In this document: positions 22,606 to 35,425 of the stretch, one piece after another
Numbering within the stretch: position 1 is the stretch's first letter
Layout of the letters: every line of letters begins with the position of its first letter
DNA from: Icerya purchasi
Lineage: Eukaryota; Arthropoda; Insecta; Hemiptera; Monophlebidae
NCBI GenBank assembly: GCA_039619475.1
Contig: CM077115.1
Location: 393,362,557-393,426,556, forward strand
DNA length: 64,000 bases
Reading direction: 5' to 3'
Translations under genes and position numbers: made by a program
The notes under the pieces: model-generated
The model's input: the letters and a program-made list of their open reading frames with translations, nothing else
What the model was told of the DNA's origin: nothing
The model's database searches: none

Positions 22606-23030
22606 GTGCAAATCAGGACCGTTCCCAGAATTATGAAAAGGGAGGGGGGTTTTGAACATTTTCTTCGCATACTTATTTTATAAATGTAACAATACATTTT
22701 TCACTAATATTCGTATACTATTAATAATTTCCATAATTTTTATTTATATATTAATAAGTTACATAAATGAATTACCGTATAAACATGTTAATAAAAATTA
22801 TATTATCGATTATACTTGTAATGAAAAATTTTGCATAAAATATTAATGAACTATCTAAAAATACGGAGCATATTTTATTTATTTATTTATTTTTTTAATG
22901 TAAGAACACCCTAAAAAATCATGAATATTTATTTTAAATTTTTTATTTTTTCCAGATTTTTATGTAATTTGTAATAATTATTTCAGTTCTAACCCAAAAC
23001 CCCTCCCGTGGACACGGCCTTGGTGAAAAT
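22606..23030. mobile_element. hAT-like MITE with 8-bp target duplication
   Basis: 22614 starts CAGGACCGTTCCCAG and continues to GGGAGGGGGGTTTTG. The far end, read in reverse complement from 23022, starts CAAGGCCGTGTCCA then CGGGAGGGGTTTTGG. The ends are therefore inverted and imperfect. The flanks are GTGCAAAT (22606-22613) and GTGAAAAT (23023-23030), an 8-base direct repeat with one mismatch. An 8-bp duplication and CA-starting ends fit the hAT superfamily. The inside is AT-rich with no transposase. Confidence 0.55.
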
Positions 23031-23900
23031 AAGTTATTAAGATTCGAATAACTCTAAATAGAGCGTTATTTGTTTCGTATTTTTTTGTACTTATAATTTA
23101 TTTGTATCAAATTGAAGTGCGCGAGCATAAGTTTAATGTCGATATAAACTATATTTTCTCACTACCGATTACATATAATGCAATCTATGATTTTGTAAGA
23201 AGTAGGATATTGATATAAGCATAACAATTGAGATTAGTAATTGAAAGGAACAAACAATGGGTGGAATTTGAGTTTAAAACAAAAAAAAAAAAAAAAAGAA
23301 GTTTAATGTTAGTTTTTCCATAGAGCAACGCATGCGCCCATTTTTATATTTATCCTTCCTTCGCTGCAAATCTCAGAAAAGTGCCGATCAACAGATAAGA
23401 AGCAAATTTCAATAGGAATCGAGCAAAGAAGCGCTTAATATATGACATTTCATTACCATTAATTTATACAATACGGCGTGCACGACTGTGTTAAAACTAG
23501 CACTTTTTGGGCAACAATCTGTTCCTGGAATATTTCAAACATTTTAATATGCCAAACATTTCTACAGCGAATAAGAATCCAGCAGGTGCCAAATAGATAA
23601 CTTTGGAACATTTTCGGGTAGCATAGTAAAGTTTTGCAGCATATCTACTTGGAAAGCTCGATTCAAATCCCATTACTGCCGCCCGATAGAATATCATCAT
23701 TCTAATGAGTTAATTTCCATATTAGACGGACTCGAATGAAAAAATTACAAAAAAATTCAATTCAATTATGTTTTCAAAAAATTTAGATAATTCGATATTC
23801 GAGGCCACAACGCTAGCCCCTGAATACCATACAAATTTGAAAAATTTCCGTTACGATCGCATTCAGGTACAGTATTATAAAAAAGTACTTAAAACGACTT
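23031..23900. other. No recognisable feature
   Basis: AT-rich; poly-A run at 23280-23297. Nothing identified. Confidence 0.5.
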
Positions 23901-23904
23901 TTTC

Positions 23905-23990
23905 AGAGTGAACTCGTAGTCTAGCAGCGATATGGTAATGCGGTGCATACAAATGAAAGCTCGAATCCGCTGGCTTTCAAGGAAGACATC
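23905..23990 (+). repeat. Possible tRNA-derived SINE head
   Basis: GTAGTCTAGCAGCGATATGG (from 23916) resembles a tRNA A-box/D-arm. GCTCGAATCCGC (23959-23970) resembles a B-box/T-arm (GGTTCGAATCC). Their spacing, about 33 bases, is that of a tRNA. The sequence does not fold into a convincing full cloverleaf by eye, so a SINE or tRNA relic is more likely than a gene. Confidence 0.3.
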
Positions 23991-25009
23991 AGTGAATCGT
24001 GTTTGCAACGAAATATGGTGTACACATTGATGTAGATCTATATTTAGATCTCGCCATTAGTTCTCCCTAATGAATTTCCAGTGATATAATAATTATTGTA
24101 AGTTTTAATTGACTAGAAAATCCTAGTCGCTCGCAGCTATATACCTAATCTGAAGTCAGATATGTTCATATTGAAAAAATCTGGAAAAGTGACCACTGCC
24201 CAACGAAAGGAACTGGCACAAATTTCTTCTGATCCATTAAATTCATAAGTACATTGTGAAAAGCTTAATTGATCCTCGATACCTTATCAAGGATATATCA
24301 GACTTATCTTATTAATTATTATCTTTAAAAGCAAAATTTAACTTGCTGTTTACGCAGCAACTTCTATTATTTCTTCCGTAACGCAAAGTAGCGAAATTTC
24401 TAAACAACTTCAAAAACTTAACATCATGCCCATACTCCCGCCGACGTAACAACGACCATTAATATAGCATAATGTATATATCAGCGTAAAATAATAAGCT
24501 TAACCCCTAAATGCCCCATCTACAATAGCTTATCGGGTTTGATGTTAATCGTTGTTAGTTTGATTGAAAATTTTTAAGTATGAACGGAGAGGCCGAAATT
24601 GAAAACAGTACTTAATATCATAAACTACTACAAATTTTCGATTATAAATAATTGTATCAAAAATGGTATCAACGATGATTACGAATGTACATAAAGTATT
24701 TAAGGTTTACACTGGAGCTCTGAAAAATTGCAGTTTTACACTTATTAGACGGAGATATGTTGTCTTTTTTGACCTATTATATACTAATCGTATACTAAAA
24801 CTTGCTTGGAAATATGTGCACGTGAAATTAAGCAGATAAATATTTATGCACTGTTCAATAAGATCAAAATTTAAAAACAAATTCAGTCAAGCATGATGTT
24901 TCATGCGCTGGTATGTCAAATTAAACATAACTATAATTTACATTTACATAATACTCGAAACAAATAAATCAGATTGTTTACACTGCAAAGAGGGAGAGTC
25001 ACGTCATTG
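23991..25009. other. No recognisable feature
   Basis: AT-rich. Nothing identified. Confidence 0.5.
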
Positions 25010-25445
25010 TTCATGCTTTTTTGAACTTTTCGTCAACTTTAAAAGTTTCGTTAAGGAAATGAAAAACGATTTTGTTACTGACAAAATGCAATCTTTCCAT
25101 CGACAAATCACGAGCCCCGGGAAAAAAAAAAATTTTTCCCAAAAATTTCAATCTTTTGGCGTCTCGAGGATCCAAATTAAAAGTTGGAAACCCGGACCCG
25201 CTACAAACTACAGAAACATACGGAGATGCGTATATTTAACTATAATACCGGCGGCATTGGACCCGTCATTTTTTGCGCTTTTTTCAACTTGTCAGCGATT
25301 TCAAAAGTTTCGTTAAGGAAATGAAATACGGTTTAGTTCTCGACAACTATGCAACAAAATATCACAAGCCCGGGAAAAAAAATATTTTTTTTTCAAAACT
25401 TTCGAGCTTTCGCCGCCCCGATGGCCTAATTATAAAGATGTAAGT
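25010..25445. repeat. Diverged tandem duplication, about 245-bp period
   Basis: 25015-25200 and 25263-25440 share, in order, TTTTTTGAACTTTTCGTCAA (second copy CTTTTTTCAACTTGTCAGC), AAAAGTTTCGTTAAGGAAAT, CACRAGCCCCGGGAAAAAAA and a TTTCGAGCTTT/TTTCAATCTTT block. The 137-codon frame across it (24903-25316) is not recognisable as a protein. Confidence 0.75.
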
Positions 25446-25845
25446 TCGGCTATAGTTTTCCTATAAAGCGGTCCTTTGTGCATGAGTTAGCGATACGTTT
25501 CGGTTTTTTCTACTTTTTTACACGTGAACGTAATTTTTTTACTGGGAAACAGTTCTTTCGATTAAAAAACAATTCTCGCAAAAAATTCACTTTTATACTA
25601 CCAACGTCAGTTCACTCCGCTCTTCATACTTTATAATTTGCTTCTAGTTTAGTAATTTGACAAATAACTATCGATAAATTTCTTTTATATTTCACTGAAA
25701 ATTAAATAAAAATACAAATTTGTACTTTTTGTATTTCAAAATATTTCTAATTTAATCTAAGTAATTTAGTAAGCCAAAAAATGTGTAATTTAAAAAAATT
25801 TCACACTACAATAATCTAGAAAAGTGTTACTGATTTTTGTGTATA
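25446..25845. other. No recognisable feature
   Basis: AT-rich, nothing identified. Confidence 0.5.
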
Positions 25846-25847
25846 TG

Positions 25848-25899
25848 TATACCTATATACATATATATATATATAAAATAAAAAAAAAAAAATATATAG

Positions 25900-25938
<39 letters not shown>

Positions 25939-26060
25939 TACGGAAATATAGTTGAAATCTCACCGCTGCACACTGAAAATCTAAGATAATGTCCGTAGTT
26001 AACGAGCCCGAATAAATTTTAAATTATTTTATTTTATTTTATTTTATTTATATTTACTAC
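25848..26060. repeat. (TA)n tract, SINE-tail fragment and (TTTTA)n
   Basis: A TA-rich microsatellite (25848-25935) is followed by CACCGCTGCACACTGAAAAT and AATGTCCGTAGTTAACGAGC, then a TTTTA pentamer repeat (26022-26050). The middle segment resembles the 3' part of the SINE-like unit at 52650-52710 (ACCGCTGCCGCACATTG ... AATGTCCGTAGTTGACG). Confidence 0.6.
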
Positions 26061-29000
26061 GCAACAGTGTAAGATTTTAGCACACAATTCATTGTGCTAT
26101 GGTAGCTTTCAAGTTGTTCTATTTTACATTCCTCTAGCTAATAAAGAAAAAAGGATAAAATACAATGCAAAACAAATTATATTCCCGCATTAAAAATTCC
26201 TAAACAATAGGAAATTATCTTTTCGGTAAATTTTTAAGTGAAATTTAAAAAATTACTAAAACTTCTGTGTTTAACTAACTCAAACTAATTCGTTCCGAAT
26301 CAGTTGTGGAGTACAACCTTCAAAAAAAAAAACAACAAATGAAATACCTCTCGTTCAATTTTATTAAGTAAGAGGCTAGTTTATAAAATTCTCTTTTTTC
26401 GTTAGCCGTTTTTCGGTTTCCAGTAGCAGATTTTTGGGTACATTTTTAGCTCGTAATGTTATTCTTCTTTCCATAGTTGCTCATTACAAATTAGAACTCA
26501 ACTACTATTCATCATTTTCTAATCATGTTTCCTTTTACCTCTCTGTTCAGTCAAAACTTCTTCCTCGTCCATGATTACCCAGATACTTGGCCTTCCTTAA
26601 ACGCTCCGAAATCTCAGCTATTTTTCGCTTTCGGTTTAATCGTAATCTCTTTCCTGCATAGTTTTTTCGTTTTTCATTTGCTTCTACTCCATTTTGTCCT
26701 TTTCACTCCCTTCTAATTACTTTCCTTGTAATTTGATATTTAATTTAAATGTTCGACCTTTCCTACTACAAAATCGTCCTTCTACTCTTCTCTAGTAAAA
26801 TTCGGTATCACTACCCTCCTTACAGGTGCTTTTAGTATTCTCTCACTTCCTTCTACCTCTGTTATTCCTGCCCTCGAATTATTTTTATCCTCTACCCTTA
26901 AACCTTTAAGAATATAGCTTTATTTTCTCCTTCTTCCCATTTTTTGGATGCCTATAAAGGGGAGTTTTGGGGAGGTTGAAGCCTCGAATATAAACCGACC
27001 ACACTAACGTAGTGTATGACTGCGCTACTGTCGTCTTGGATTAGATTTAAAACGGTTCGAATCTTTTTTATGTCTTTATTTAGGTTACTTGTGTAGGAAA
27101 GAATGTCCAAGCTTATTTGTCCAAAGGTATGTCGCATACTGAGAGTGTACCATACGCTATATGTCTTTTGCCGCTGTTGGCGCAGAGTATCGGCGTAGGG
27201 TCGGCGTCGAATGTATTGATAAGCGCGATTAATGTCAGTTACGGAGCGATATATTCCACGGCCATGAAGCGGATTGGCAGCCCTGGCCAGCTACTGTTCT
27301 AGATCATGTTCTCCAACTTTAGCTCGCCTGCTTTCTTACACGCCTCTTCCTGCTGATGCCAACGACCGAGTACGCACTTCCTCCGATCGCGTCTAATTTA
27401 ACGAATTACTTTATAGAGTGTTTATAAATATATTCGTGCACTGTGTGGCTCACGTTCTCAACTTAGTTCTAGCGCATTCCCGTGAGGTACCTACGATTTG
27501 AAAATCTATCGAGACCGTAAAAAGTGTAATAAACTTTTTCTGACAATCTCCACTTGGAGACAGTCTTTTGTAGAAAATTTCTGATCAGATTAACTCTTCA
27601 GCGCTTATCTCTCTTCCTGAGACACGCCGAAAAGAGTAAGACTATAGAACTGTTGTTTCCCGTAATACACGCAACACTTGAGGCACTGTAAAAAGTTGCT
27701 GGTAGGGATGTCACCACTCATACCAACTGTCAACCGCGTCGTATAAATTAGCCAGTTCGTTGCGTCGCTAGTTATACTGAGAACAATTTTCTCATATACA
27801 ACAAACCTAAACAAAGCAATGCAAAAAGTCAATATCGATTTTTACTAAGACTTGCAGTTATCCGAAGACCATAAAAACGACCTTACAAAATATTCGGATT
27901 GAAAACCAATTTTCAGTCCTTTTCCAGCAAGCAGGGTAGATGAGTTCAAATGACATAACTGTTTGAAGAACGCACGAAATATAATGTACTAAAAGAAACT
28001 GTCGAAATATATTATTTTACCCCCCTTTTTTTTTTGTCGATCATGTTATTACAGAACTCGATATTCGCTTTAATCCACATGAAGAAACGACCAAAGGAAT
28101 TCAAATGCTTCTGCCCGAGGAGACCAGTAGTGACTGTAGCATGCAAGAAAAATTGAAAAATAAAGCACAAACATTTTACGGTGAAAATGAAGGCGCGATA
28201 TTTCTAAATGAATATCAAATAATGCACAATCACTGAAAATCTGCAACGCGAAAACTGCAGTAGGAGCTTAATTGCGATGAATAGTATTTTTTTCTTTCAT
28301 TAAAAATGCTTTTCATCATATTAACTACACTTTTAGTGTCCACCGCAACCACATAAAGAAGTTTCTCCACTCTAAAAACCTATATTAGAAGTAGAATGCG
28401 CGACTATGACCGTAACCTTTCAGTGAAACTGGATTCCGAAGAAATTGTAAATAAGTTGGAAATAAGACGTAAACGGCTCAATTTAAAATTTAAAATTACA
28501 TTCTTAATATATTATTATAATAATATTATTGAATAAAATATAAGGGAAATATGAAATGAAATTGTATTATTTAATATGATAATATAATATAATAACATAG
28601 AACGACCTACTGTTTTATTTTGCTTAAAAAATAATTACGAAAATTTCTGATTTGACCCCTATGCATCCACATAATTATTATACGTAGCCTTTATAGGATA
28701 TAATAGTCAGCCGAACATTATAATATAAAAACACTTATTCTAGATTAACTTGTCCGTATTCGACTGATCGAAAAAAAAAGATGATGGAAAAAAGAATAGA
28801 CGCTCAACTATGCGTTTTATTTAACATTTTTCGCTCTTCAACCTCATTATTTCTCCCCCGGCGCTTTGAGACTGATAATTAATTGAGTGCAACCTTTTAA
28901 CTATGAATCGGCGACATGATAGACTCAAAATAATTGTGCATAAGAACACTCGATTGTGCAATACGAGTAATACGGTATTTTTGGTTAAACCACTGTACCA

Positions 29001-30345
29001 CAGTAACAAGCTGATCTTTCCTGCGCGCAGATTAATCATTGTCTCACAGTATTGATGTATATCACTTGCTGGTAGCTACGGTATTAACTATGTAGCATTT
29101 CAACAGAGTGTCGATCAAAATGTTATTTTTACTTGTTCGCTGTAAATGTGATAATAATAATTTCGTATAACTTACCAACTCTAATTTAACGTGGAATATA
29201 CATTTCGAAAACATTCCATTATTCTCATACCAACAAAGCGTACACATTTAAAGTGCTTCTAGATGATTTCTTGGATCAAAATTGCGAGATTTAGTGGTAA
29301 TTCCGTTATTTTTATGCCTTAAATTAGAAAATACAGTCTACTGAGTTCTTTAAGTATCGGTAACGTATTTGTGCAGAATTTCACTAAAAGCACAATTTGT
29401 TTTACTCGAGATTTCATATTGAGCGGAAGTATTGCTTTTTATTTTGCTTTTTTTTAAATCCTCCTTTTGGGTACGTCAGCTAAGGACCTTCACTCAGAAA
29501 CAACAAGAAAGACAAGAGCCGTCAGTTAAATTTTGATTCAGTTAGATATGGACAATATAAAGAAACCAATGGATGAAATAATGAATGTCGAGGGGAAGGA
29601 CAAAATATAAGATGCACAATAAGGAGTAGGTTGAGTTTCAGCAGACAAGAATATAGAATACAGCGTTCGACAGAAAGGAATGAGCATTCAAAAGAACTCG
29701 GCGCTTGCTAGAGCCTACGGTTAAAAATATGGAACATAGAACATGCTTTAGCCTGATTTGCTGAATGCCGAATTTGTATCTGCTGTTGTAGTTCTGTTGG
29801 GAAAATATAAATGAAGAAATAAAAAAAATTAAGAAATACAAAAAGTGCGGATAATTGTTTTATTTTTCTGTTTGTTCTACATGGTCGTTCGAAGTACCGG
29901 TACTGTCACCGGCTTATGATAACAAAAATAACTGATATAATTTTTCGAATCAATCCTTTCAATATGGCGAGCAAAGACTGTATATCAATGCACGATCCGT
30001 CACGAGTAGTCGATAGAGCGAGATTTGTTCTGAGCTATAATCCGAACGTTTCTTCCATAAACTAATCGGCGATTTTCAGGTTTCTTCAGATCCAGCTTTA
30101 TATCGCCAGACAAATTGATGGATTATGGTATATTGTCTTTTTTCAATAACTTTGAAAATCTCTGCTTCCTTGGGTGGTGTGTAAGCCATCAAATTCACAT
30201 TCAAAGAAATCTTCAATATACTACGTAACGAGTGCACTCAAATGCGCTGACTCACTATTAACCCGTTTGTTCTACTACAGTGGTATTCTTATTATAAGCG
30301 CGCTACTTTCGTCTCCCTTCCCGCGTAACGTTTTCGGACGGTTAG
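26061..30345. other. No recognisable feature
   Basis: About 4.3 kb. A GC-richer block at 26950-27490 has open frames on both strands (26952-27137 minus, 27117-27302 plus) that share no motif with families I know; it may be an unrecognised old repeat. The rest is AT-rich with short chance frames. Confidence 0.4.
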
Positions 30346-30349
30346 GTCA

Positions 30350-33300
30350 CAACTAAAACATGTCCCATGATAAAAGATGTAATTGGCGTCGCAATCCACC
30401 GTTCCACAGAAGTGCGGAGGACAATTTTTAGAGGAAACAAGGGAATAGCGAAAACGAGAGGAAGGGAGAGCTCAAATCGTAGAAATGACAACAGAAGGGA
30501 GAAGTGAAGGAAACTTCAAGAACACCAGGTATTAAAAGGAAGATTAGGTTGTACAGATAGATGAGAGGATTGATCGTTACGAAAGGAGGAGGGGTAAATA
30601 TCTGGTCAAAGTTTAAGGTGAAATTTTGTACATAGGGAATTCAGTTAGAGAATAGAATTTTTTTAAAAAAGGAACAAAAAGAAGCAGCAACCTGAGCCAA
30701 GGAATCCGCCGTCCCATTGTCCATGTGCCTGGGAATCCACAGCAAACCAACACAGATGGAGTAGAGGGAAGAAAGAAAACGGATAATAGGACAGCGTATG
30801 CAAAGAATGATGAAATCGGAAGAATGATCAGGAAAAGGGGAGCTGATCGCTTGAAGAGCACTCATGGAGCCTGAAATAACTAAATAATTAGAAAACAGAC
30901 GACTGGAGGAAATGAAGATGATAGATCGTAGGATGTTCATTAATTGGTTTATAAAGGTAGAACAGAAAGAAGGAAGACGAAATGATTCGGTAAGTTGAAA
31001 TCCGGAAGAACAAAAGAAGCTCCGACACAATGAGGTCTCCATGAGCCACCCGTGAAGATGGTTACATGCGATGGAAAATGGGAATTGATAATGCTGGAGA
31101 ATTCCTGTTGAATTATTGCTTGAGGAAGGCATTTGAAAAATAAAGATAATAAAAGAACATTGGGAGAATGGTATAGATAAACAAAGCTAAAAAAAAAAAA
31201 AGGAGATTATTACCTGAGATTGTGTAAGCTCAAAAGGAACTAAGGCGAAGGGAAATGATAAAACAGGGATTTTCCTAGGCTTAAAACGCTAGTTCTTATA
31301 AATTGAAAGATAGGAACGAATAAGAATACAGGAAGACGTTTGGTGAGGAAACGATAGCCTAAGTAAGATCTGCAAAGAGACAGGGGTGGTGTGTTAGACT
31401 TTGCGAGAATTGCTGGAATTGGGGTAGCTTTAAGAGCACCGAGACAAAGCCGAAGACACGAATTTTGAATAACGTCCAATTTAGAAAGGCGGGATTTAGA
31501 GGCACAACCATAGATAAAAGAACAGTAATAAAATTTGGAACGAATAATGACTTTATAGAAAAAGAGATCAGAATGTAAGGATCACCACCCCATTTCGTTG
31601 AGGACAGAGCTTTCATCAGATTTAGCCTTGTGAAAGCAGAAGAGAAAAGATAATAAATATGTTTAGAAAATGTCAGCAGACTATTGAGAAAGACTTCAAA
31701 ATAGCAGAAACAGTTAACGTGAGGAAGAGGAATATTGTTTTCGAATAGATTAATCAAATCAGGGTTGTAAGGACGAAGTGAAAAAACAATAGGCAATCCA
31801 AAGGGAGAGAGGTAACACTGATAGCATATGTGTTAAGGAGAGTTTAATTAAGGGAAGAACCTTGGGAGCGACCGCGAAAAAATTTTCTTTCATGGCAGAG
31901 AGGTGGCGCAGAAGAAATATGGATAGAGCGATTCATCGTGAAATTAATAATAAGAGATGAAAACTTAACTGGAATGTTAATTGTCGACATTTTTTCTCTT
32001 AGAGTTGGCAGATGCACATTAACAAAAGCACAGGAGATATCGACGAAAGAAGCTGAGGTATACTGTTTTTGGATGAAGGATTTGCATGTACTGGAAACAA
32101 AGAGACTAATACAATCAAGAGGACCAATCCTAGGCCGAAAGCTAAACATGTTACTAGGTAAAACGTGGTTATGATGATCCAGCCACCAAACGAGGCGCCT
32201 GTTCAACATACCATCGAATAATTTTCTGATACAGGATGCTAAGAAAATTAAGCGTAAGAAAGAACTTTTTTTAGGAATAGGAATGATGATGAAAGAGTTC
32301 TAGCAGGGAGGAGTTATACAGATAATTCAGATAGATTTTTAAGAATAAGATAAGCTATGCCGTCGAGACCTGGGGAGGGGGGATTTTGAAAGTGCAGATT
32401 TTAGTTCGTTAATTTTGAAGGCAGAAGTAAGGAAATGAAGAGAAGTTTTATGGAAAAGGAGCGGGATAAAATTCTTCAAATTTAGGAACGTAAGCGGAAG
32501 CAACAGAATCGATAAATGGTAATGGGCAATCGTCAGAAATGTTGAAATTGGTATGATGTGCAGAGAATGGGAATTTAAAAGAACTTGCCATTTTCTAGAT
32601 ATGTGAAAGGGGGGTAGTTCTGGAGAAAGAAGAGAAGAAATTTTTCCATGAGGACTTCTTCGAGGCTTTTAGTACATATTGAGCTCTTGCATTCGTCCGT
32701 TTATGAGCAAAAAAATTTTCGGTTATAGGGTTCTGTGATCAAATGCAGCATTGCACTCTTCATTCCACCAAAGAGAAGAGGACACAGCACGCCGATTGAC
32801 AGATGAACGGTGGCAAATAGGGGAGAAAGCATTGAGGGCAGACTTGACAGATTGCAAGAAGGAATTATAAATACGTACGAGATCAAAACCAGGATGAAAA
32901 TTAGGAAGCGAAGAATCTACAAGAGAACGGAACACGGTCCAATTATTAGTTTTACATAGATTCCATGAAGTAAAATGAAGAAGCCTGACATAAGTACGAG
33001 GAGAAAGATTCATAGGAATTATTAGAATGAGAATATGATCACTGCCGTAGAAACCCCATAAGGGTTTCCCAGTTTTATAGAGTTAAAGCCAATATTAGGA
33101 GAAAAAAAAGTCAAATCGAGGGAACTAAAGCAAGATAGACTCTTAAAATAAGTAGGAAAGAAGTCATTAAGAATGATCAAATTATCGGAAAGGATAGAAT
33201 TTTCGACGACAATGTGCCGTTAGTATTACAGACTCGACAATCCAACGATGGAGAACGAGCGTTCCAATCACCACCGATGATAAACGGTTGAGAAATGGAA

Positions 33301-33690
33301 TTAAAGAAGGAAGAAAGAGGGAAGTAACGAAGGTCATAGGAACATAAATGGAAATGAAGTTAAGAGGGCGAGCCAGTTTACAAGAGATAGAGATGTGAAC
33401 AATGTTGAGTGAATTAAGATAGGGAGGGAGATTTAGAGAGACGTTATGCTCGAGAAAAGTAAAGTCATCTCTAATGAGGATAGCAGAGCCTCCATAACCA
33501 TCATCACGATCGCTAACTAATGTGAAGCCTCTAATGCTAAAGTTTATGTCTGATTGAAGTCAAGTTTCTGAGATTAAAGCGATACCGATATTGTGGAGAA
33601 GTAATAAACCCTCTAATGAATTACGATCAGCCCTGAGACTGCGGCAGTTCCATTGTAATATATTGAATACGGAAACCATAGTGGACCGCC
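30350..33690 (-). mobile_element. RNase H-bearing LINE (I-like), nearly full ORF2, degraded
   Basis: A single non-LTR retrotransposon read on the minus strand. ORF2 probably starts at ATG 33679-33677 (MVSVFNILQWNCRSL, the usual EN start). The APE-type endonuclease runs to about 33010, with 'ALISET' (Glu), 'FIIGGDWNARS' (about 33230-33255) and GSDHILI (33030-33046). WWNEECNAAFDHRTL (about 32725-32770) is the linker block. RT pieces follow: 'MFSFRPRIGPLDCISLFVSS' and ASFVDISCAFVNV (31844-32209), then FSLRPYNPDLI (31760-31796), 'FTRLNLMKALSSTKWGGDP' and LDVIQNSCLRLCLGALKATP (to 31240). RNase H lies at 30641-30960 (SGSMSALQAI, GLLWIPRHMDNGTADSLAQV). A Cys/His-rich tail (PPHFCGTVDC) sits near 30390-30420. 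Only about 50 bases separate 'GSSLN' from FSLRPY, so the YADD segment is deleted. Several frameshifts add to this. It lies on the same strand as the SLC22 exon and 3' of it, where an intron would be. Confidence 0.9.
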
Positions 33691-35110
33691 GGGAGATTAG
33701 AGTGAGAAAATAAGAAAATGATATAAGAAAAGAGGGAAAGAAAACTTAAGAGGCAATATAACTTTGAGAGAACATGAAGAAAAATGAAGAACAAAAATAC
33801 TAAAAGGATGAAATAACTAGGTAAGGTGAACAAGAGAAGAGGGTTGTAATAAAAGAAGATTAGAAAAAGACAAGTCGTGGCTAGTAAGTTAGAAAGGAAT
33901 TGCAGGGGGCGAAGAGAGAAAGAGAAGTAAAACAAAGTTGGTTACCAGGATGCAAAACATGCTGATAGAGAAAATAGATTTTAAAAACACATCTGTACGG
34001 ACAGTACAGTGTCAATATATGTTAAATTGCAGCTATCGAAGCCAATTGATATGCATCTAGCACTGTAGGGTACCAATATATTCGTACTTTGTGATAGTTG
34101 CTTGTGTAAAACAACAAAAATTAGCGCAAATACCGCTCAGTTCGGAGATTGTGTAAACCATCGCAACGTGAGTGCATTTACATAAAGGTAGACAGTAGCA
34201 AATATACCGGCGCCCGAAAGTAGTTATAGCTACCTCAACATTGATATATTTAATATAAATGGAAGGAAAATCAAAAAGAGAACAATACAAGCTAAAATTA
34301 TACATTCGGTTTTTTTTTTGTTCCTTTTCTTCTTTTTCTAACTGCCTTGCCGGCACTAATATTTTACTATGTAATCGACGTAGAAATTTGGTTATTAAAT
34401 GAAAATTTTCAAATAGTGCTCAACGCAACCAATAAGGGGGAATTTCTTGACACAGAGAAAAGTTCATTATTCACATCTTTAAACAGGTTCATATATTTAC
34501 CTGTTAAAACATATATATGTAATTATTATTACTTTAAATTTTTATTTTTATAAAATCTAAATGAAAAATCTAATCGTAAGCAAACTGTGTCACCTATTTC
34601 TGGCAAGTGACAGTGGCTGCTAATATTACAACTTATTTTTTTCTTTTCAACTTGTAAAGTTGGCGTTAGCGTATTTCGCTTTTATCATTACGCTTGTTAT
34701 CCGCGCGACTCCACTTTATTATTTTACGTTTTCACTGAAGAACAAGATAAGACATGCCCGCGCCACATCAATTTTTTCAAGGTCAACTGGTTGCGTTAGG
34801 GAACTACGCAGCAACAAGGGCGAATCTTTTAATTTGTCGCATTGAAAAAAGAAAAAAACAACAACTTCTAAAAATAATTTCATATTTCTAACCTTTTCGG
34901 CTAAAATTTTTTTTCCAAAATAAACATATCACCAGGCTCCGAATACAAACGATTAATCCACCTGAAAAAATCTGTTTTGGTATTTTGAATGCCCCTTAAA
35001 ACGTAAACGAATTCGGCCCGTATTGACAGCTGCACACTTGGCGCGAAATTACTTTTCAATCTCCCCACCCGCCACGATCTTTGCCGTTTTTATTGTAACT
35101 AAAGATTCAC
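33691..35110. other. Non-coding between LINE and SLC22 exon
   Basis: 33691-33960 is probably the 5' flank or UTR of the LINE (T/C-rich on the minus strand). The rest to 35110 is AT-rich without identifiable features. If the SLC22 gene continues on the minus strand this is intron. I could not find its next exon here. Confidence 0.45.
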
Positions 35111-35114
35111 TTAC

Positions 35115-35425
35115 CGATGATATAACGGTGGTTCCGCTGAAATTTTTCCAAATCGAAGTGGGCATATTTTTCAAATTCGCCGGTTTGGCGCACCAGTAGT
35201 CGCCGCCGGTTGTTCCCTGGAATGTTAGCACGAATATGTGCCACGTGCACGGAAAATTAAATAACGACAGCAGGAATGTTAGCTGAAACTGCCACCGTCC
35301 GAATTCGCCGATAGCGTACGAAACTGGATCTTCCAGATAGCTCTGCGACGCCTTTTTATTAGACGATTCTTGATATTGTTTCCTGGAAGCCGCGTCATCC
35401 TGGTTGTCAGTTTGACAGTCTTTAC
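35115..35425 (-). CDS. Exon of an SLC22-type organic cation/carnitine transporter
   Basis: Minus-strand exon of 311 bases. It starts after a clean acceptor (pyrimidine tract ending TATAG at 35430-35426) and ends at a consensus donor (TCG|GTAAGT, GT at 35114-35113). It enters in phase 1 and leaves in phase 0, giving 103 full codons with no stop. The product has an acidic/basic cytoplasmic N-terminal part (about residues 1-35) and then SYAIGEFGRWQFQLTFLLSL. This is the 'IG.FG.WQ' motif leading into TM1, which continues FNFPCTWHIFVLTFQ. The start of the large extracellular loop follows, with DYWCAKPANL and a possible N-glycosylation site in WKNFSG. These features match the N-terminus of SLC22 transporters (major facilitator superfamily, plasma membrane, organic cation/carnitine uptake). 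Substrate cannot be told. The start-codon exon and the other TM exons were not found; the gene may extend well beyond the window. Sequence is clearly richer in G+C than its surroundings. Confidence 0.75.

Noticed and set aside
24903..25316. 137-codon frame
   Set aside because: It spans two units of a diverged non-coding tandem repeat.
26950..27490. GC-richer block with frames on both strands
   Set aside because: Looked like a possible old coding or retroelement relic, but no motif could be named in any frame.
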